From assembly GCA_002245135.1 (NCBI GenBank), contig NGBS01001161.1, forward strand, positions 310,001 through 374,000: DNA of 64,000 nt. The letters run 5' to 3'. Origin of the DNA: Proteromonas lacertae. Taxonomy: Eukaryota; Sar; Bigyra; Opalinata; Proteromonadidae. The notes beneath the pieces are model-generated. The model did no database searches, was not told the DNA's origin, and saw only the letters and a list, made by a program, of their open reading frames with translations. Positions 25,016-36,202 of this stretch are shown one piece after another. How positions within the stretch are numbered: the stretch's first letter is position 1; every line of letters starts with the position of its first letter. A program made the translations under genes and the position numbers.

Positions 25016-26320
25016 ATGTCTAACACCGAGGAAAGTAATAATGAAGAATGGAACCCGTATTTATATATACCTATATTTGCATATTTCTTTCTACATTACA
25101 TAATTTATGCTTTTATCATTATTTAGGTATAAAGAGGATCAAGCCAGAGGTAAACAAATGGAAGCATCCAATATTTTATATAAGTTGCAGTGCTCAGATG
25201 AATTAGTGAAGAATAAACAAGATTTATTCAATCAAATGATGGAAGTTATTAAAGAATTTAATATGACTAAATTTTATGAGCATGCGATGAAATTATTAAA
25301 AAAACAACCAGATGCAGCATTGTTGAAACAAATGAAAGAAAATAATGAGAAAAATATTAAAGCAATTGATGAAAAAGTGGATAAGGAGAAGGATTATATG
25401 GGTGAAGCTGATCTACTTAATGCAAAACTTGATAAATTGAGAGAATATATTATATCATGCGATATAGATTCATTTTTAGAATTAAGCAACAATTTAGGAA
25501 GAAAACAAGTCACTATTGGTCAAAACATCGAAGTAATAATTGAAAAATTATGGATATTGCTAATTTACAACAAATATGATGAATTTAGTAAATCATTGAC
25601 AGAAAATCAAGACTTAATTTCTAAATATGGTGATTGGGATCAACGTAATCGTTTAAAGATATATGAAGCAATACACTATTTAAATAATAGCAAACCATTA
25701 CAAGCCTCTCCTTTGCTAATTGAATGCTTACCAGTTTTTACATCCTATGATGTATTAGATTATGATAAATATATATTCTATACTATAATATGTGGATTAT
25801 TATCACTTGAAAGAAGAGAGTATTATTTTTTAGTTTTATATTTCTTTAAAATAGATTTCATAAAGGAATTGTCACTTGTCCTGATATATTATGCAGTACT
25901 TCTCAGAATCAATTATCTGATAAAGTGATGAGATCATTTTATGATTGTAAATATGATGAATTTATGAAAACTTTGTTAGACTTACATACTGAGTTTAAAA
26001 TTGATCCAATATTGTCAGCTCATGCCAATTATATAATTAAAGAGTTAAGAATAAAAGCTTATAATCAATATTTATTGAGTTATCAAAGTTGTACTTTGAA
26101 ATCTATGGCTGATGCATTTGGAATTTCTGTACCGTTTTTAGATAAAGAATTAGCAAGGTTTATTGCTTCAAATAGAATAGCTGCTAAAATCGATATGGTA
26201 GATAAAATAGTGAAGAGCTGCAGAGCTGATAATAAAAACACTGCATATATTCATTTGTTGGCACAGTCTGATGCAATTTTAGCAAGAATTCAAGGATTTA
26301 CCAGAGTATTTAATACTTAA
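25016..26320 (+). CDS. PSMD6: 26S proteasome regulatory subunit RPN7/PSMD6
   Basis: Spliced product of 399 residues, close to human PSMD6 (389). After a short acidic start (MSNTEESNNEEW) the helical repeat region contains DWDQRNRLKIYEA and FTSYDVLDYDKYIFYT, and the PCI domain contains LRIKAYNQYLLSYQSCTL, MADAFGISVPFLDKELARFI and AAKIDMVDKIV. These match RPN7 throughout. It is a lid subunit of the proteasome. Introns: 25057-25126 (70 nt, long for this genome) and 25820-25854, which restores the stretch REFHKGIVTCPDILC. The start was chosen as the only Met in frame upstream of the conserved region. Confidence 0.93.
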
Positions 26321-26503
26321 AGCTCAAATCGAAAGAATTATTATTTTTACTACTCTTTTTTACGTTTTGATTACCTATGCAGGAATAAAACATAATGAAA
26401 TTCAAAAAGGAAAGATGAATTGACAAAAGTCAAAAAATTAGTGGTTTATAAAAGCTTGGCTTGAAAGATCAAATCTCATTTCTTTTATTCTTCTTGATCT
26501 ACG

Positions 26504-27380
26504 ATGAATAGTATATTTTATTTTATTGCATTTTGATTAGCACGTAATTTGTTACTTCTTGTTCTTGCATTTAACTGCTGTTTTGCATGGGAACAAGTAT
26601 ACTTATCAACTTTTCTATCCATAGGTTGATAATTTTGTTAGAAACGTCGATTCAGCAAAATCGGAATGTACTGAAAGTGATAAATATGGAGTATGTGTTC
26701 TAATTTTTTTAATGTTGTGTAGGTACCTGATTCATGGTTTGCTAACATGGGAACTTATTGCCAAGACTTGTATTGATAATTCTATAATTCTTGCACTAGA
26801 TATGACAAAGGTATTAAACCATTATACAAGACATTTGATGCAAAAATGGTATATTATTGAATTTTATATTTTAGATGGCTTGCAAGACATTAAAACCATA
26901 TTATGTGAAGTATTATATAATTGAATTTATCATATGTTAGATTATGGAAACAAATTGATCACATTCAAAAGAAAGGTGAAAAATTATATCAAGATAAAAT
27001 TGGCAAGCACTTTGAAGATGACACTAATGATTGTATATATAAGCATATTAATACTATTAATAGATGGTGAAGCATTTAGAAATTTTGTAACATTTGGTGC
27101 TTGTTCACTCAATAAAATCTTTGGAGGTATGGGATATTTAATATTCGCTACAGTTGACACTTATTTGTTCGTAACAATGTGGTATACATTATATCAAATC
27201 TTATTTTGGCCATTAAGAGCAATGATAAGGTGTTGCTGTTGTAAAAAATCCAAAAAATTAGCTAAAAAATCTAATAATGCAAAGTTGAATAACGAAAAAG
27301 AAAACCCAAAGCCAAAAGTTGAAAGTCCAACAAAATCTGATAAAAAATCTTCAAAGAAAAATAAATCAAAGACAGAATAA
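26504..27380 (+). CDS. Predicted secretory-pathway membrane protein with CCCC cluster, unknown family
   Basis: Seven short introns split a product of about 222 residues. The first exon is only ATG AAT A, followed by RNLLLLVLAFNCCFAWEQ, a convincing signal peptide. The lumenal part has scattered Cys (SECTESDKYG, GTYCQDLYDKG) and ends near DDTNDYGEAF. Two hydrophobic segments follow: FVTFGACSLNKIFGGMGYLI and TYLFVTMWYTLYQILFW. After them comes RCCCCKKSKKLAKK, a likely palmitoylation cluster, then a Lys/Ser/Pro-rich cytosolic tail ending KSKTE. I do not recognise the family. Frame continuity across all seven GTAT...AG introns supports a real gene. Confidence 0.7.
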
Positions 27381-27631
27381 ATAGTTCATTATTATTATTA
27401 AGATTTTTTTTGATGATTTCTATATTATCTCTTATTTTCAATCATCATTTATAATTGAGGGATGAGAAAATTTTGAAAAAACGGGATTAATAATTTTCAA
27501 AATGTTGTTGTTAGTTATGGGGTTGATATTGATAATGGTACTCTATTACTCCTTTTGGAGTGGATCAGTTAACCAGTATATATAATAATAAAGAGACCTT
27601 CGTTTCTTTATCTTTAATTAAACATTCTAAT

Positions 27632-28561
27632 ATGATTCATAGGAAGCCAGTAGAAATAAGCAACACTTCAGAAATTTTACCGCCAGTTCACAACATGGCT
27701 TACTATTTAAGCTGTATGATGGGTGGAATGATCAGTTGCAGTTTAACTCACAGTATAATGACACCAGTGGATTTAGTGAAGTGTGAAATGCAAGCAAATC
27801 CAACAAAATATTCAAGTTTATTAGATGGTTTATTAAAAATCAAAGAAAGACATGGATGGACTACACAAGGTGGTTTATTTCTAGGTTTTGTACCAACTTT
27901 CGTAGGTTATGCATTTGAAGGTACAATGAAATTCGGTTTATACGAAATTTTCAAAGATTTCTATAAATGGATATTCGGAACTGGATGGAAAGTGTTATTA
28001 TATCTAATTGCATCATGCACAGCTGAATTCTTCGCTGATATATTCCTCTGCCCATTCGAAGTGATTAAAGTTAGAATGCAAACTCAATCTACAGATGAAG
28101 GTTTTCCCTTTACTTTACAAGGCGCATTCAAGGTAATCAGTAAAGTAGAAGGTTATAGAGGCTTTTATACTGGTATAGTTCCTTTATGGTTAAGGCAAAT
28201 TCCCTATACGATGGTCAAATTCACTGTTTTTGAACGAATAGTTGAAATGTTTTATGATTATATATTTACATCACCAAAAGCTTCTTATAGTCCTGGTTTT
28301 CAGTTGGCTATATCTTTTATTAGTGGATTTTTAGCAGGTATTATGTGTGCTATTATTAGTCATCCTGCAGACACAGTAATGACAAAATTGAATCATAATA
28401 AAGGTAGTACCTTTAGTGGAATAATGAAAGAAATTGGTTGTGGTGGTTTGTGGAGAGGTATTGGTCCTAGAATTGTATTGATTGGTACATTAACAGCTTG
28501 CCAATGGTATATTTACGATTTGTTTAAAACAACAATGGGTTTAGGAACAACTGGCCATTAA
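27632..28561 (+). CDS. Mitochondrial-type phosphate carrier (SLC25A3 family)
   Basis: Three repeats of about 100 residues with carrier signatures: MTPVDLVKCEMQA in repeat 1, CPFEVIKVRMQTQ in repeat 2 and SHPADTVMTKLN in repeat 3. The first repeat with GGMISCSLTHSIMTP and TMKFGLYEIFKDF is typical of the phosphate carrier, not of ADP/ATP carriers. It imports phosphate into mitochondria or related organelles. I use the ATG at 27632, the first in-frame one. An alternative start at 27502 would splice across 27584-27649 in frame and add a hydrophobic leader (MLLLVMGLILIMVLYYSFWS); that is possible but unusual for a carrier. No intron lies inside the conserved body. Confidence 0.9.
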   Translation: MIHRKPVEISNTSEILPPVHNMAYYLSCMMGGMISCSLTHSIMTPVDLVKCEMQANPTKYSSLLDGLLKIKERHGWTTQGGLFLGFVPTFVGYAFEGTMKFGLYEIFKDFYKWIFGTGWKVLLYLIASCTAEFFADIFLCPFEVIKVRMQTQSTDEGFPFTLQGAFKVISKVEGYRGFYTGIVPLWLRQIPYTMVKFTVFERIVEMFYDYIFTSPKASYSPGFQLAISFISGFLAGIMCAIISHPADTVMTKLNHNKGSTFSGIMKEIGCGGLWRGIGPRIVLIGTLTACQWYIYDLFKTTMGLGTTGH

Positions 28562-28707
28562 ATGTTAGTTTAACAATTTAATTTAATTAGTAAGATATTT
28601 TTCTTAGATTTGTTTGTTTATCAAAAAAATGAACAATAAACACGAGTCAAAACTTGATACGTTTTTAGAATCTTTTTCTTAAACAAGCTATTCATTCATT
28701 CTATAAA

Positions 28708-29963
28708 ATGGTATTTGGATTAATTAAGGAATTAAGAATTAAACAATTAGCTCGTAAGTTTAAACCAAAGAATGTATCCTTTTTTAAAGAATTATGTTGT
28801 GCCTAGTTTTTAAATATTTCAGTTCTTGGAGCAGCTGGAGGTATAGGGCAGCCTTTGAGCCTTTTAATTCGTGAAAGTCCTTACTGTAATGAATTAAGAT
28901 TGTATAACTATAAATGTTAAGCTTATTAGATATGATATAAATCGAGTTGAAGGTATTGCAACAGATTTATCACATTGTAATGTGGAAGGTGAAGTATTTT
29001 CAGAACATCTATTTTTAGGTTTATGCTTTCAACTCTGCAAATTTAGTCCCATGTTTAAAAGGTGCTGATATTGTTGTCATTTCAGCAGGAAAACCAAGAA
29101 GTCCAGGAATGACAAGAGATCAATTATTTGAAACAAATGCAAAGATTATAGCTGATTTAGTTTCTACAAGTGGTCAGTATATATGTAATTAAGATAATAT
29201 AAAATAGAGTATGTCCAAAAGCTAAAATATTGATAATAACAAATCCAATTAATTCTGTAGTTCCATTAGCTGCAGAAGTGCTAAAGAAAATTGGTGTTTA
29301 TGATCCAAAGAGATTAATGGGAATAACAAAATTAGATGGAATTCGTTCAATCACATTCTTGTCTGAATTAATCAACAAACCACCAAAATCAATGATAGTC
29401 CCGGTTATTGGAGGACATGCTGGAGAAACAATAGTTCCATTATGGTCAAAAACACATAGACCTCTACAATATGGAGTTAAACCACCAGGAGTATATATTT
29501 TTCTTTCTCTTTATTTATTTCTAGTTCAAATACAAATCATTTACAAAAGAACAGTTGGATGAATTGACACATGATGTACAATATGGTGGTGATGCTGTAG
29601 TTCAAGCTAAACATGGCTCAGGTAGTGCTACTTTAGCTATGGCATATTCTGGTGGTATGTTTGTTGAGAAATTAGCCAAAGCCATGAATGGTGAACCAAA
29701 TATTTATGATTATGCATTTGTAGATACTACAAAAGAAGCTACTCCATTTTTTTCGACTAGATGCAGATTAAGTGTATTATAATATTCATAATTTATTTCT
29801 ATTCTTTATCTAGCAAGATGGTATTGAAGAAGCTTATCATATAGAAGATCTTGCACCTCGTGAAGCTGAAATGGTACAGAAGATGTTACCAACTTTGAGG
29901 AAACAAATTGATAAAGGTGTTGAATACGGTAGAAAATACGAAATCAAACCAGTGAAAAAATAG
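28708..29963 (+). CDS. Malate dehydrogenase (NAD-dependent)
   Basis: Six introns (28774-28806, 28902-28929, 28994-29018, 29177-29207, 29491-29524, 29774-29813) leave 354 residues. The Rossmann start is [17 protein letters not shown], followed by [36 protein letters not shown] with the substrate Arg, [16 protein letters not shown] and [13 protein letters not shown] with the catalytic His. This is the mitochondrial/cytosolic class-type MDH that interconverts malate and oxaloacetate. The leader [19 protein letters not shown] is basic and amphipathic, so organelle import is plausible. With aspartate aminotransferase at the right end it could form a malate-aspartate route (inference). The first donor reads GTATCCTTTT, which also fits the U12 consensus, but no matching branch site lies in place. 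Confidence 0.92.
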
Positions 29964-30113
29964 AATTCGTTGTGTTTGTGGTGTATTATTGTTTATATTA
30001 ATATTTCTGTAAAATTTTATAAATATTGTTGTGATGTGAGGAGAAAATGAGTAAAAAAGATAAAACAGCATCAAATTTTTCTCAAACTCTTTGAATTTTA
30101 ATAACCTTAAATT

Positions 30114-30580
30114 ATGTCTGTTTTAGGTTCCAAAACAGTCGGAATTCCTACTGTATTGATTCATGAAGCAGATGGATTGATAGTGACTGTTGAAATGCTA
30201 GATGGTGTTATTTATCAAGGATATCAAGAAGAGAGTGAAGATACTTGGAATATAAAACTAATGAATGTCACATGCTTTCTTACAGATGGTTCTCAAATAT
30301 CTCTAGAAAAAATATACCTTCGTGGTGCTCAGATCTTGTTTGTCATATTACCTGATATATATCTTTTATGAAAATGTAAATACAACACTTATATATTTTC
30401 TTAATGATTTTATGTTAGGCAAATCACCAATGTTTAAAAGAGTAATTCAATTCAAGAAAGGAAAGACTTCACCTTCCACATCAGATAGAACAACATCTAA
30501 AGTACTTAAAGGAGATAGTATTTATTCATCTATTTTTATATTTCGTAGTAAGCTTGAAAAGTAAATATACAATTCGATAG
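30114..30580 (+). CDS. SNRPD3: Small nuclear ribonucleoprotein Sm D3
   Basis: Sm fold with GIPTVLIHEADGLIVTVEML (Sm1) and KIYLRGAQILFVILPD (Sm2), matching SmD3 rather than other Sm proteins. The conserved continuation MLGKSPMFKR is found only after removing 30359-30413, which has no GT-AG ends (see separate entry). A final ordinary intron at about 30510-30540 gives a short basic tail ending in a TAG at 30578; without it the frame stops at 30564. The spliced length, 126 residues, equals that of human SmD3. It is a core component of the spliceosomal Sm ring on U1, U2, U4 and U5 (and U11/U12/U4atac where present). Confidence 0.9.
30359..30413 (+). other. Probable U12-type AT-AT intron in the SmD3 gene
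   Basis: Removing these 55 nt restores LPD-MLGKSPMFKR, the conserved end of the SmD3 Sm2 motif. The donor reads ATATCTTTT against the U12 consensus RTATCCTTT (one mismatch). A branch-like TTTTCTTAATG sits about 10 nt before the acceptor, the usual U12 spacing. The intron ends ...TTTTAT. No GT-AG alternative keeps the frame. Sliding the boundary by one or two bases is possible because of the AT repeats. Confidence 0.65.
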
Positions 30581-30699
30581 TTTTTTTCCTTTTAATTCAA
30601 ATAAATATATCTATTATTAGTAATGAAATAACGAACTGTTTATTGGGATATTATTGTTGCCATTTTAAATAACAAATAGAAATTACAAAATAATTTACT

Positions 30700-32144
30700 T
30701 TAATGTAACAATAACATCCCCCTTTCCCCTGAATATTTATATCCACCTTTTTTCAAAAAATTATCAACAGCAGGACGTAAAATGGCTTTTTTATTTTTTG
30801 AATGATTTCCTACTCCTGTAATTATCTTTAATTCTTTTACACCATGAGATTTACATCTAGCAATTGCATCTTGTATATATTTTATAGCAGTTTCTTGTGT
30901 TTGTTTATGTACATCACATTTATCCATTGCTTTATTCTTTTCATCAAAAATTATCTCACATTTCTTTAACAGTAGTTCTTTAAATCTTTTTTTATCTTCT
31001 TTTACTCTTTCCATTTCAAAATTACCTGCTTCTCTTTTATTATTTCGATAATACTGTTGAGCATGAGCAAATCTATTTTTTATTCTCTCTTCTAATTTTG
31101 ACATTTCATTTTCTATAGATTCTTTATCATCTTCATAATCTCCTTCTACATTTACATCTACAACTTCTATTTTTGGTGGAATAAATGGTTTTATTGGTTT
31201 AGGCTTAGGTATATACTGCATTTCTAAATACTCATTCTTTATTATATTTTCTGTTATTGTTGAATTCATATCATTGTCCAAAAAAATATCAATAATTATT
31301 GATGAATCTATATCTGGAAATTCTTCACATAAATTTTGTAATTTCATTTTTTCAGCTAATGTAAAATCTCTATCTTGTATATAAGATGATGCAGGTAGTA
31401 GTGGCGGTGGTGATGGTGGTGGAATAGATGTTTGATAAAATTCATTTCCTAGATGTGGGAAAAGAATATTTGTATCATTTTTGTTTTTGCTTTTATTTTT
31501 ATTTTTCTTCTTAGATTTTCCTTTATTATTCTTTTTGGTTATTATCTCATTTATATATACATTACCTTCTGATACTGCAAATAACAAATCCATAGCATCT
31601 TCAAAATTTCTACTACAACTATTAACAAACACTTCTTTTATTTCTTCTTTTCTAATTGCAGGAAACATTTCACAAAGTGTCATAATCTGATCTTCATCTT
31701 TATCTTTCAATGACTCTAATATTGGATCTGGTGGTTTAGGTATTAGAACATCAGGTTTAGGCAGTGGTGGAAATTTAGAATCAAGAGATGATGTATTTAA
31801 TGAATTTTGCAGAGTTTGTTTTGTTTTTTCTAAATCGTTGTCACAATCAAAATATGCATTTATTACTTCGTTTCTATTTAAATCACTGAATGTTCTCAAT
31901 AAATCTTCTAATTCAGGCCTACCGTAATTAACTAAAATTTATACATTTCTTGAATAATATCTCCTGATGGTATAATTTTTGATATATATCCTTGTTCAGT
32001 CAGTCTATCGAATGTTTCTTCTATATTTTGTTGAGTTTCATACCACAAATCTTCTACAAGCTCTGCTGGAGCTTCAAAATATTCTTTCAAGAAAACTAAT
32101 CCTTCTTCTGTTTGACCTGACTCTCTATATAAACAATCTTCCAT
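30700..32144 (-). CDS. CUE/UBA-like and Smr-domain protein
   Basis: About 473 residues; one 25-26-nt intron near 31907-31932 joins the first exon (MEDCLYRESGQTEEG) to the rest. Several short helical CUE/UBA-like units occur: LVEDLWYETQQNIEETF, LRTFSDLNRNEVINAYF, LCEMFPAIRKEEIKEVF and LCEEFPDIDSSIIIDIF. A DUF1771-like helix follows (FAHAQQYYRNNKREAG), then the Smr domain with DVHKQTQETAIKYI in place of DLHG and the strong IITGVGNHSKNKKAIL. Smr proteins with this arrangement (Cue2/N4BP2 type) cut or bind mRNA at stalled ribosomes; the altered DLHG leaves catalysis uncertain. A Lys-rich stretch separates the second and third CUE units. Confidence 0.85.
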
Positions 32145-32289
32145 GTTATGAGGTAATTATTATTTTCTAAAAAATATATTCGTTTCAATCAACAATTTTT
32201 TTTAACTCTATACGGAATTTGCATATTTACTCATTTGTTAATACCAATTTTTACATTAATAAAGAAATAATTAATAAAATAATAAAAAT

Positions 32290-33413
32290 CTACTTCTTCT
32301 TCTTCTTTCCTCCCTTCTTCTTCTTCTTCTTTGTTATATTTCTAAATATACTGTTAAATACATCAGGAGGAAGTGTCTGATCACAAGTAAACTGTAGAGT
32401 ATGGTCGTTTGTCTCTACATTCAAGAATGGCTGTAAAGCTTTAGCTCCTTCCTCAGTAATTAAATTTCTTTCAAAAAATACATTTATTAATACCATATTA
32501 TCAAACATCATTTGACCAAACAGAGTTAATGCATCTGTTAGTTTTTTTGTCACTGGAAATTCACTTATATTATTATCACACAAATTTATTGTCGTTATTT
32601 TTGTATTTCTTCTTAAAGCATTCGCTAAAATTATTAATCCGTTAATTCCAAAACCATTTCCTTCCAGATATAACTCCAATATTCCACTATTCTTCTCCAT
32701 TATTAATTCTGCTAAACCACCACATCCCACTTCTTTTATTCCACAAAAATTAAGTGACAATTTCTTTAAAGTGACATTTGTTAGTAATCCTTTACACAAT
32801 CCTACACATCCATCATCACCTATTGGATTTTGATCTAAAATAAGACTTTGTAAAGACATATTATATCCAACTGAAAGAACTCTACCAATTTCAGTGGCAC
32901 CTTCATGTCCAATATTATTATAAGTTAAATCTAAACACTGAAAAGGCATTTCCATTGTTTCACATTGTTGAAGTAAATTCGCAAAAGCTAAAGCACCTGC
33001 ATCGCAACAATTGCATTTCCACAAACGATAGTTCTTACAAAATGGCCAAGGTTTATATTTAAACGGAGTTGTTCCTAAACTTTGTGCCATTATTGCGTTT
33101 ACTATTGCTCTTGTTCCGGCTGGACCTAAATTTTCGTCTGAAAAACAAAACTATTATAGGATAAGCAAGATAAAGAGTATACTTGTGTTAATGGAGCTTC
33201 TCGATCTTCCTCTGGAACTAAATATTTTTTCATTGATGTTAGAGGTTCAATTCCAAGTTGACCACATATTTTTCTGTACATTATACACACAAATTCCTCA
33301 GATGGTTCACCTAACAGCAATAAAAATAACTACATACTTATATCTTCCTTCTTTTTCCTGGATCCTCCACCTTTTTTGGACTATTAAAGAGTAGATATAA
33401 AGAAATATACCAT
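32290..33413 (-). CDS. Leucine-rich repeat protein (ribonuclease-inhibitor type)
   Basis: Four exons. Exon 1 is a lone ATG, then SKKGGGSRKKKEDI, then a helical EPSEEFVCIMYRKICGQLG segment, then the LRR body. The repeats are of RI type: LDLTYNNIGHEGATEIGRVL, LILDQNPIGDDGCVGL, LSLNFCGIKEVGCGGLAEL, LYLEGNGFGINGLIILANAL and INLCDNNISEF. The end is a run of lysines and glycines (KKKKKKGGKKKKK). Many axonemal or tip-complex proteins have this build, but I cannot assign a family. A CCGTTTTG sequence sits directly upstream of the start on the coding strand. The intron between the second and third coding exons was fixed by requiring FSDENLGPAGTRAIV to be open. Confidence 0.75.
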
Positions 33414-33664
33414 TTTAAAAAGAATCAAAACGGTTTTAGTTTGGCTTGGTTTATGATTTTATTTATTTCAATTTTTCTAATCAACAGTAGATTTAAAAAC
33501 ATACTATATTAGTTATAATACAATAATTCGGAAAAATGAAGGTAATGATCTACTACATAAATAGAAACTAATGATGACTTTTATTATGTTTCTTATTCTT
33601 CTTATTCTTCTTTTGATTATTACTAATTTTCACGTCATTATTGTGATTATATTCTTTATATGGA

Positions 33665-34929
33665 CTATGTGAAGTTCTGCTTATGTGATTTCTTATTTGA
33701 GTATGCTTTATATGATGGATTTGGTTGTATTATATCCTCTGAAGGTTGTTTATAATTTTTATAAAAGTTTTCTTCACTATTATAATCATTATAATGAGAT
33801 TTCCTAATTCTTTTCTTCTTAGGATCATTTATACATCCCATCCAGGTATGTCCACTCTTTCCGCAATGTGCACAATACAATTCTTTACTTATATTTGGCT
33901 GATGATGATTACATTTCTCATATCTTTGTTTAAAACAAACAGGACATCTCAAACTATAACTATCAAATGAAGATATTTTCATATTCAAAGGACAATTCTA
34001 TAATCATAATAAATAATAATAATAATTTATATACAACATCTGAATGTCCTTTTACATTACACAATATACAAGATAATATTCTTTCTTTAGAAGTTAATGT
34101 ATTTTTACATTTATAACTAATATGACCAATATTACCACATTTTGAACAAACAATAAAATTACACTTCTCTGTAGTATGAGTTACTCTTCCACAATAATAA
34201 CAAGGTTTAGCTGCTGGTGGATTTGGACATTCTCTTTGTGTATGACCAACTTGATTGCAATTGAAACATATTGTATTTGTATCTACTTCATGAAAATATC
34301 TCTTTAATGCGTGTCTTTGAGATTGTTTCTTTGATTTGTTATCACTACTTTCTTCTACTTCTCCTTCTTCTTTTTCTTCTTCTTCTTTTGGCTTTTCTTC
34401 TTCATCTTCATTATATTCTTCTTCTTCTTCTTCATAATTATTATCATCATCATCATTTTCATCATCTTCTCCTTCTTCTTCCTCTTCTTCATTTTCAGTA
34501 TCTTCCTCTTCTTCATTTTCAGTATCTTCCTCTTCATCATCTTCTCCATCATTCCTCTTCTTCATCTTCTTCTTCACTTCCAGAAATGTTATCATTTCCT
34601 TCATTCTCTTCTAAATCACTAAGATTAATTTCTAAACTGCTTTCTATAGAATAGTTTAAACAATATACCATCTTCTGAGTTAGTATTTTTGAGTGGATCA
34701 CTTTCTATAAGAAATTAGTCATTAATTATACCTAATTTTGATTTTACAAATACTTTTTCAAATTCTTCAGATGGTTCATCAGATTCAGAACCATCTCCTT
34801 TATCATTTTCTTCAACATTTTCTTCTTCCATCATATTATCATCATCTTCAGAATTGTCAGATTGATCTCCTATATTTAAATCCAATTTTGGATCGTCTAA
34901 CACTTTATAGTAGGAAATATACAACTCAT
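33665..34929 (-). CDS. CCHC zinc-knuckle protein (ZCCHC7/Air-like)
   Basis: An acidic N-terminal half (long Glu/Asp runs) precedes five zinc knuckles: CFNCNQVGHTQREC, CYYCGRVTHTTEKC, CSKCGNIGHISYKC, CILCNVKGHSDVNC (completed across a GTATAT...TATAG intron) and CAHCGKSGHTWMGC, with a CPVCFKQRYEKC pair between. Such arrays are typical of Air1/2 and ZCCHC7, RNA-binding parts of TRAMP-type nuclear surveillance complexes. Three small introns split the N-terminus. The frame breaks by one base at about 34554 in the acidic stretch: exons upstream read DLEENEGNDNISGS and then hit TGA, while the long downstream frame is shifted by one. The C-terminal tail is basic and Asn-rich. The start lies 54 bp from the neighbouring start on the other strand. 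Confidence 0.75.
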
Positions 34930-34983
34930 TTCAATTTCTTTTTCAAGCAAGCTTGTTTACAAATTTGCCTTTTTGAAGAGCTG

Positions 34984-36202
34984 ATGGATGTAGATTATGC
35001 TGTAATTGATGCAGAAATGACTAGAATGACTAAATGGATCGGATATGTCAATAAAGATGCATTTATAGTATAGTTTTATTGATATTATTATAGGTGGATG
35101 AAAATAAAGAATATAAAGCAACATTTGATGAATCAATACCGGGTTTGAAATGTTGCTCATCGTATACTATTTAGTGTATATGTTTGATTAGTTGTGGTGA
35201 AGAAGATGATAATTTTTTCACGCCTACTACTTTACTGAAACATTGGAATATAGAATGCAATAGTGAAGAAGTTTGGAGTAAATTATTCTATGATGATGGT
35301 GATGAAGATAATATACCTATATATGAAGTAGAAAGAATGAAATATAAAAGAAAAGCAAGGAATAAGTATTTATATAATTATTAACTATCATTAATTATAG
35401 ACGAATTGAGGCATTTCATGAGGTGAACAATACAAAACATAGAAAATCAACAAAAAGAAACAATAATGATCAATATCATAATGAAAGAAGAAAATCATAT
35501 GATAATAATACAATAATAGATAATTATAGTGATGATGATAATGACAATGATAATAAACTATTAATTGAAACAAAAACTCAATCATCTGAAGATAGTGAAG
35601 AAGAAACAATTGGTGTATTGAGAAATAAACTTAAATCACCAATCAAATCATTATTATTATCATCATCATCTAGTAATGAAAATAGTAAGAAGAAAAAGGA
35701 ATATAAGAAGAAAAAGAGTGATGAGGAAGAGGAAGATGAATATGTTGATAATGTTGATAACAAATACGATGATGAAGAAGATGAAGAAGATGGATTGGAA
35801 GGATTAGAAGAAGAAGATGATGATGATATAGATTATGCAGTTAAGAGAAAAAGTAATAATAGTTATAGTTACAGTGGCAGTAATAGGAAAAATAAAAAGG
35901 TTAAAAAAGAAATATATTATAATGATGAAGAAGTGGAGGAAGAGAAAGATGAGATAGAATTTAATAATAAACATAACAGAAGTGAAAAAGTACACAAGAA
36001 GAAATATTTTAATCAGAAAAAGAAAACGATTGGTGAAGATAAAAGTGAATATAAAATATGCACTGAAACAATATTTGATCGTAAGAGTTTAGAGTTGTAT
36101 TTATTAAATCATGTTATTAGAGCTTATGTTGTAGAAAAATTGAAAGAAAGTGAAAGAAAAAGTAAAAAACGATTAACTTTTACATCTATTTTAGCTGAAT
36201 AA
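34984..36202 (+). CDS. Acidic/charged low-complexity protein, unknown
   Basis: Four exons joined at introns near 35073-35093, 35162-35189 and 35364-35400. The first 110 residues look folded: MDVDYAVIDAEMTRMTKW, DAFIVDENKEYKATFDE, a CCSSCGEED cysteine group and HWNIECNSEEVWSKLF. From about residue 110 on it is a long Asp/Glu/Lys/Ser/Asn-rich stretch, and it closes with a small helical domain (SLELYLLNHVIRAYVVEKL). The composition suggests a nuclear or nucleolar protein, but no family is recognised. It shares a 54-bp divergent upstream region with the zinc-knuckle gene, which may hint at shared regulation in RNA metabolism (inference). Confidence 0.6.

Noticed and set aside
28774-28822. U12 GT-AG intron in malate dehydrogenase (GTATCCTTT donor, CAG acceptor at 28822)
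   Set aside because: The CAG acceptor is out of frame; the nearer TAG at 28806 keeps the frame, and GTAT donors are the norm here.
30359-30373. SmD3 ending with ...LPDIYLL at a TGA
   Set aside because: The conserved MLGKSPMFKR continuation lies in frame beyond a removable AT-AT segment, and the resulting length matches SmD3.
34271-34654. Plus-strand Leu/His-rich ORF opposite the zinc-knuckle gene
   Set aside because: Mirror of the GAA/GAT-rich acidic stretch; no conserved motif.
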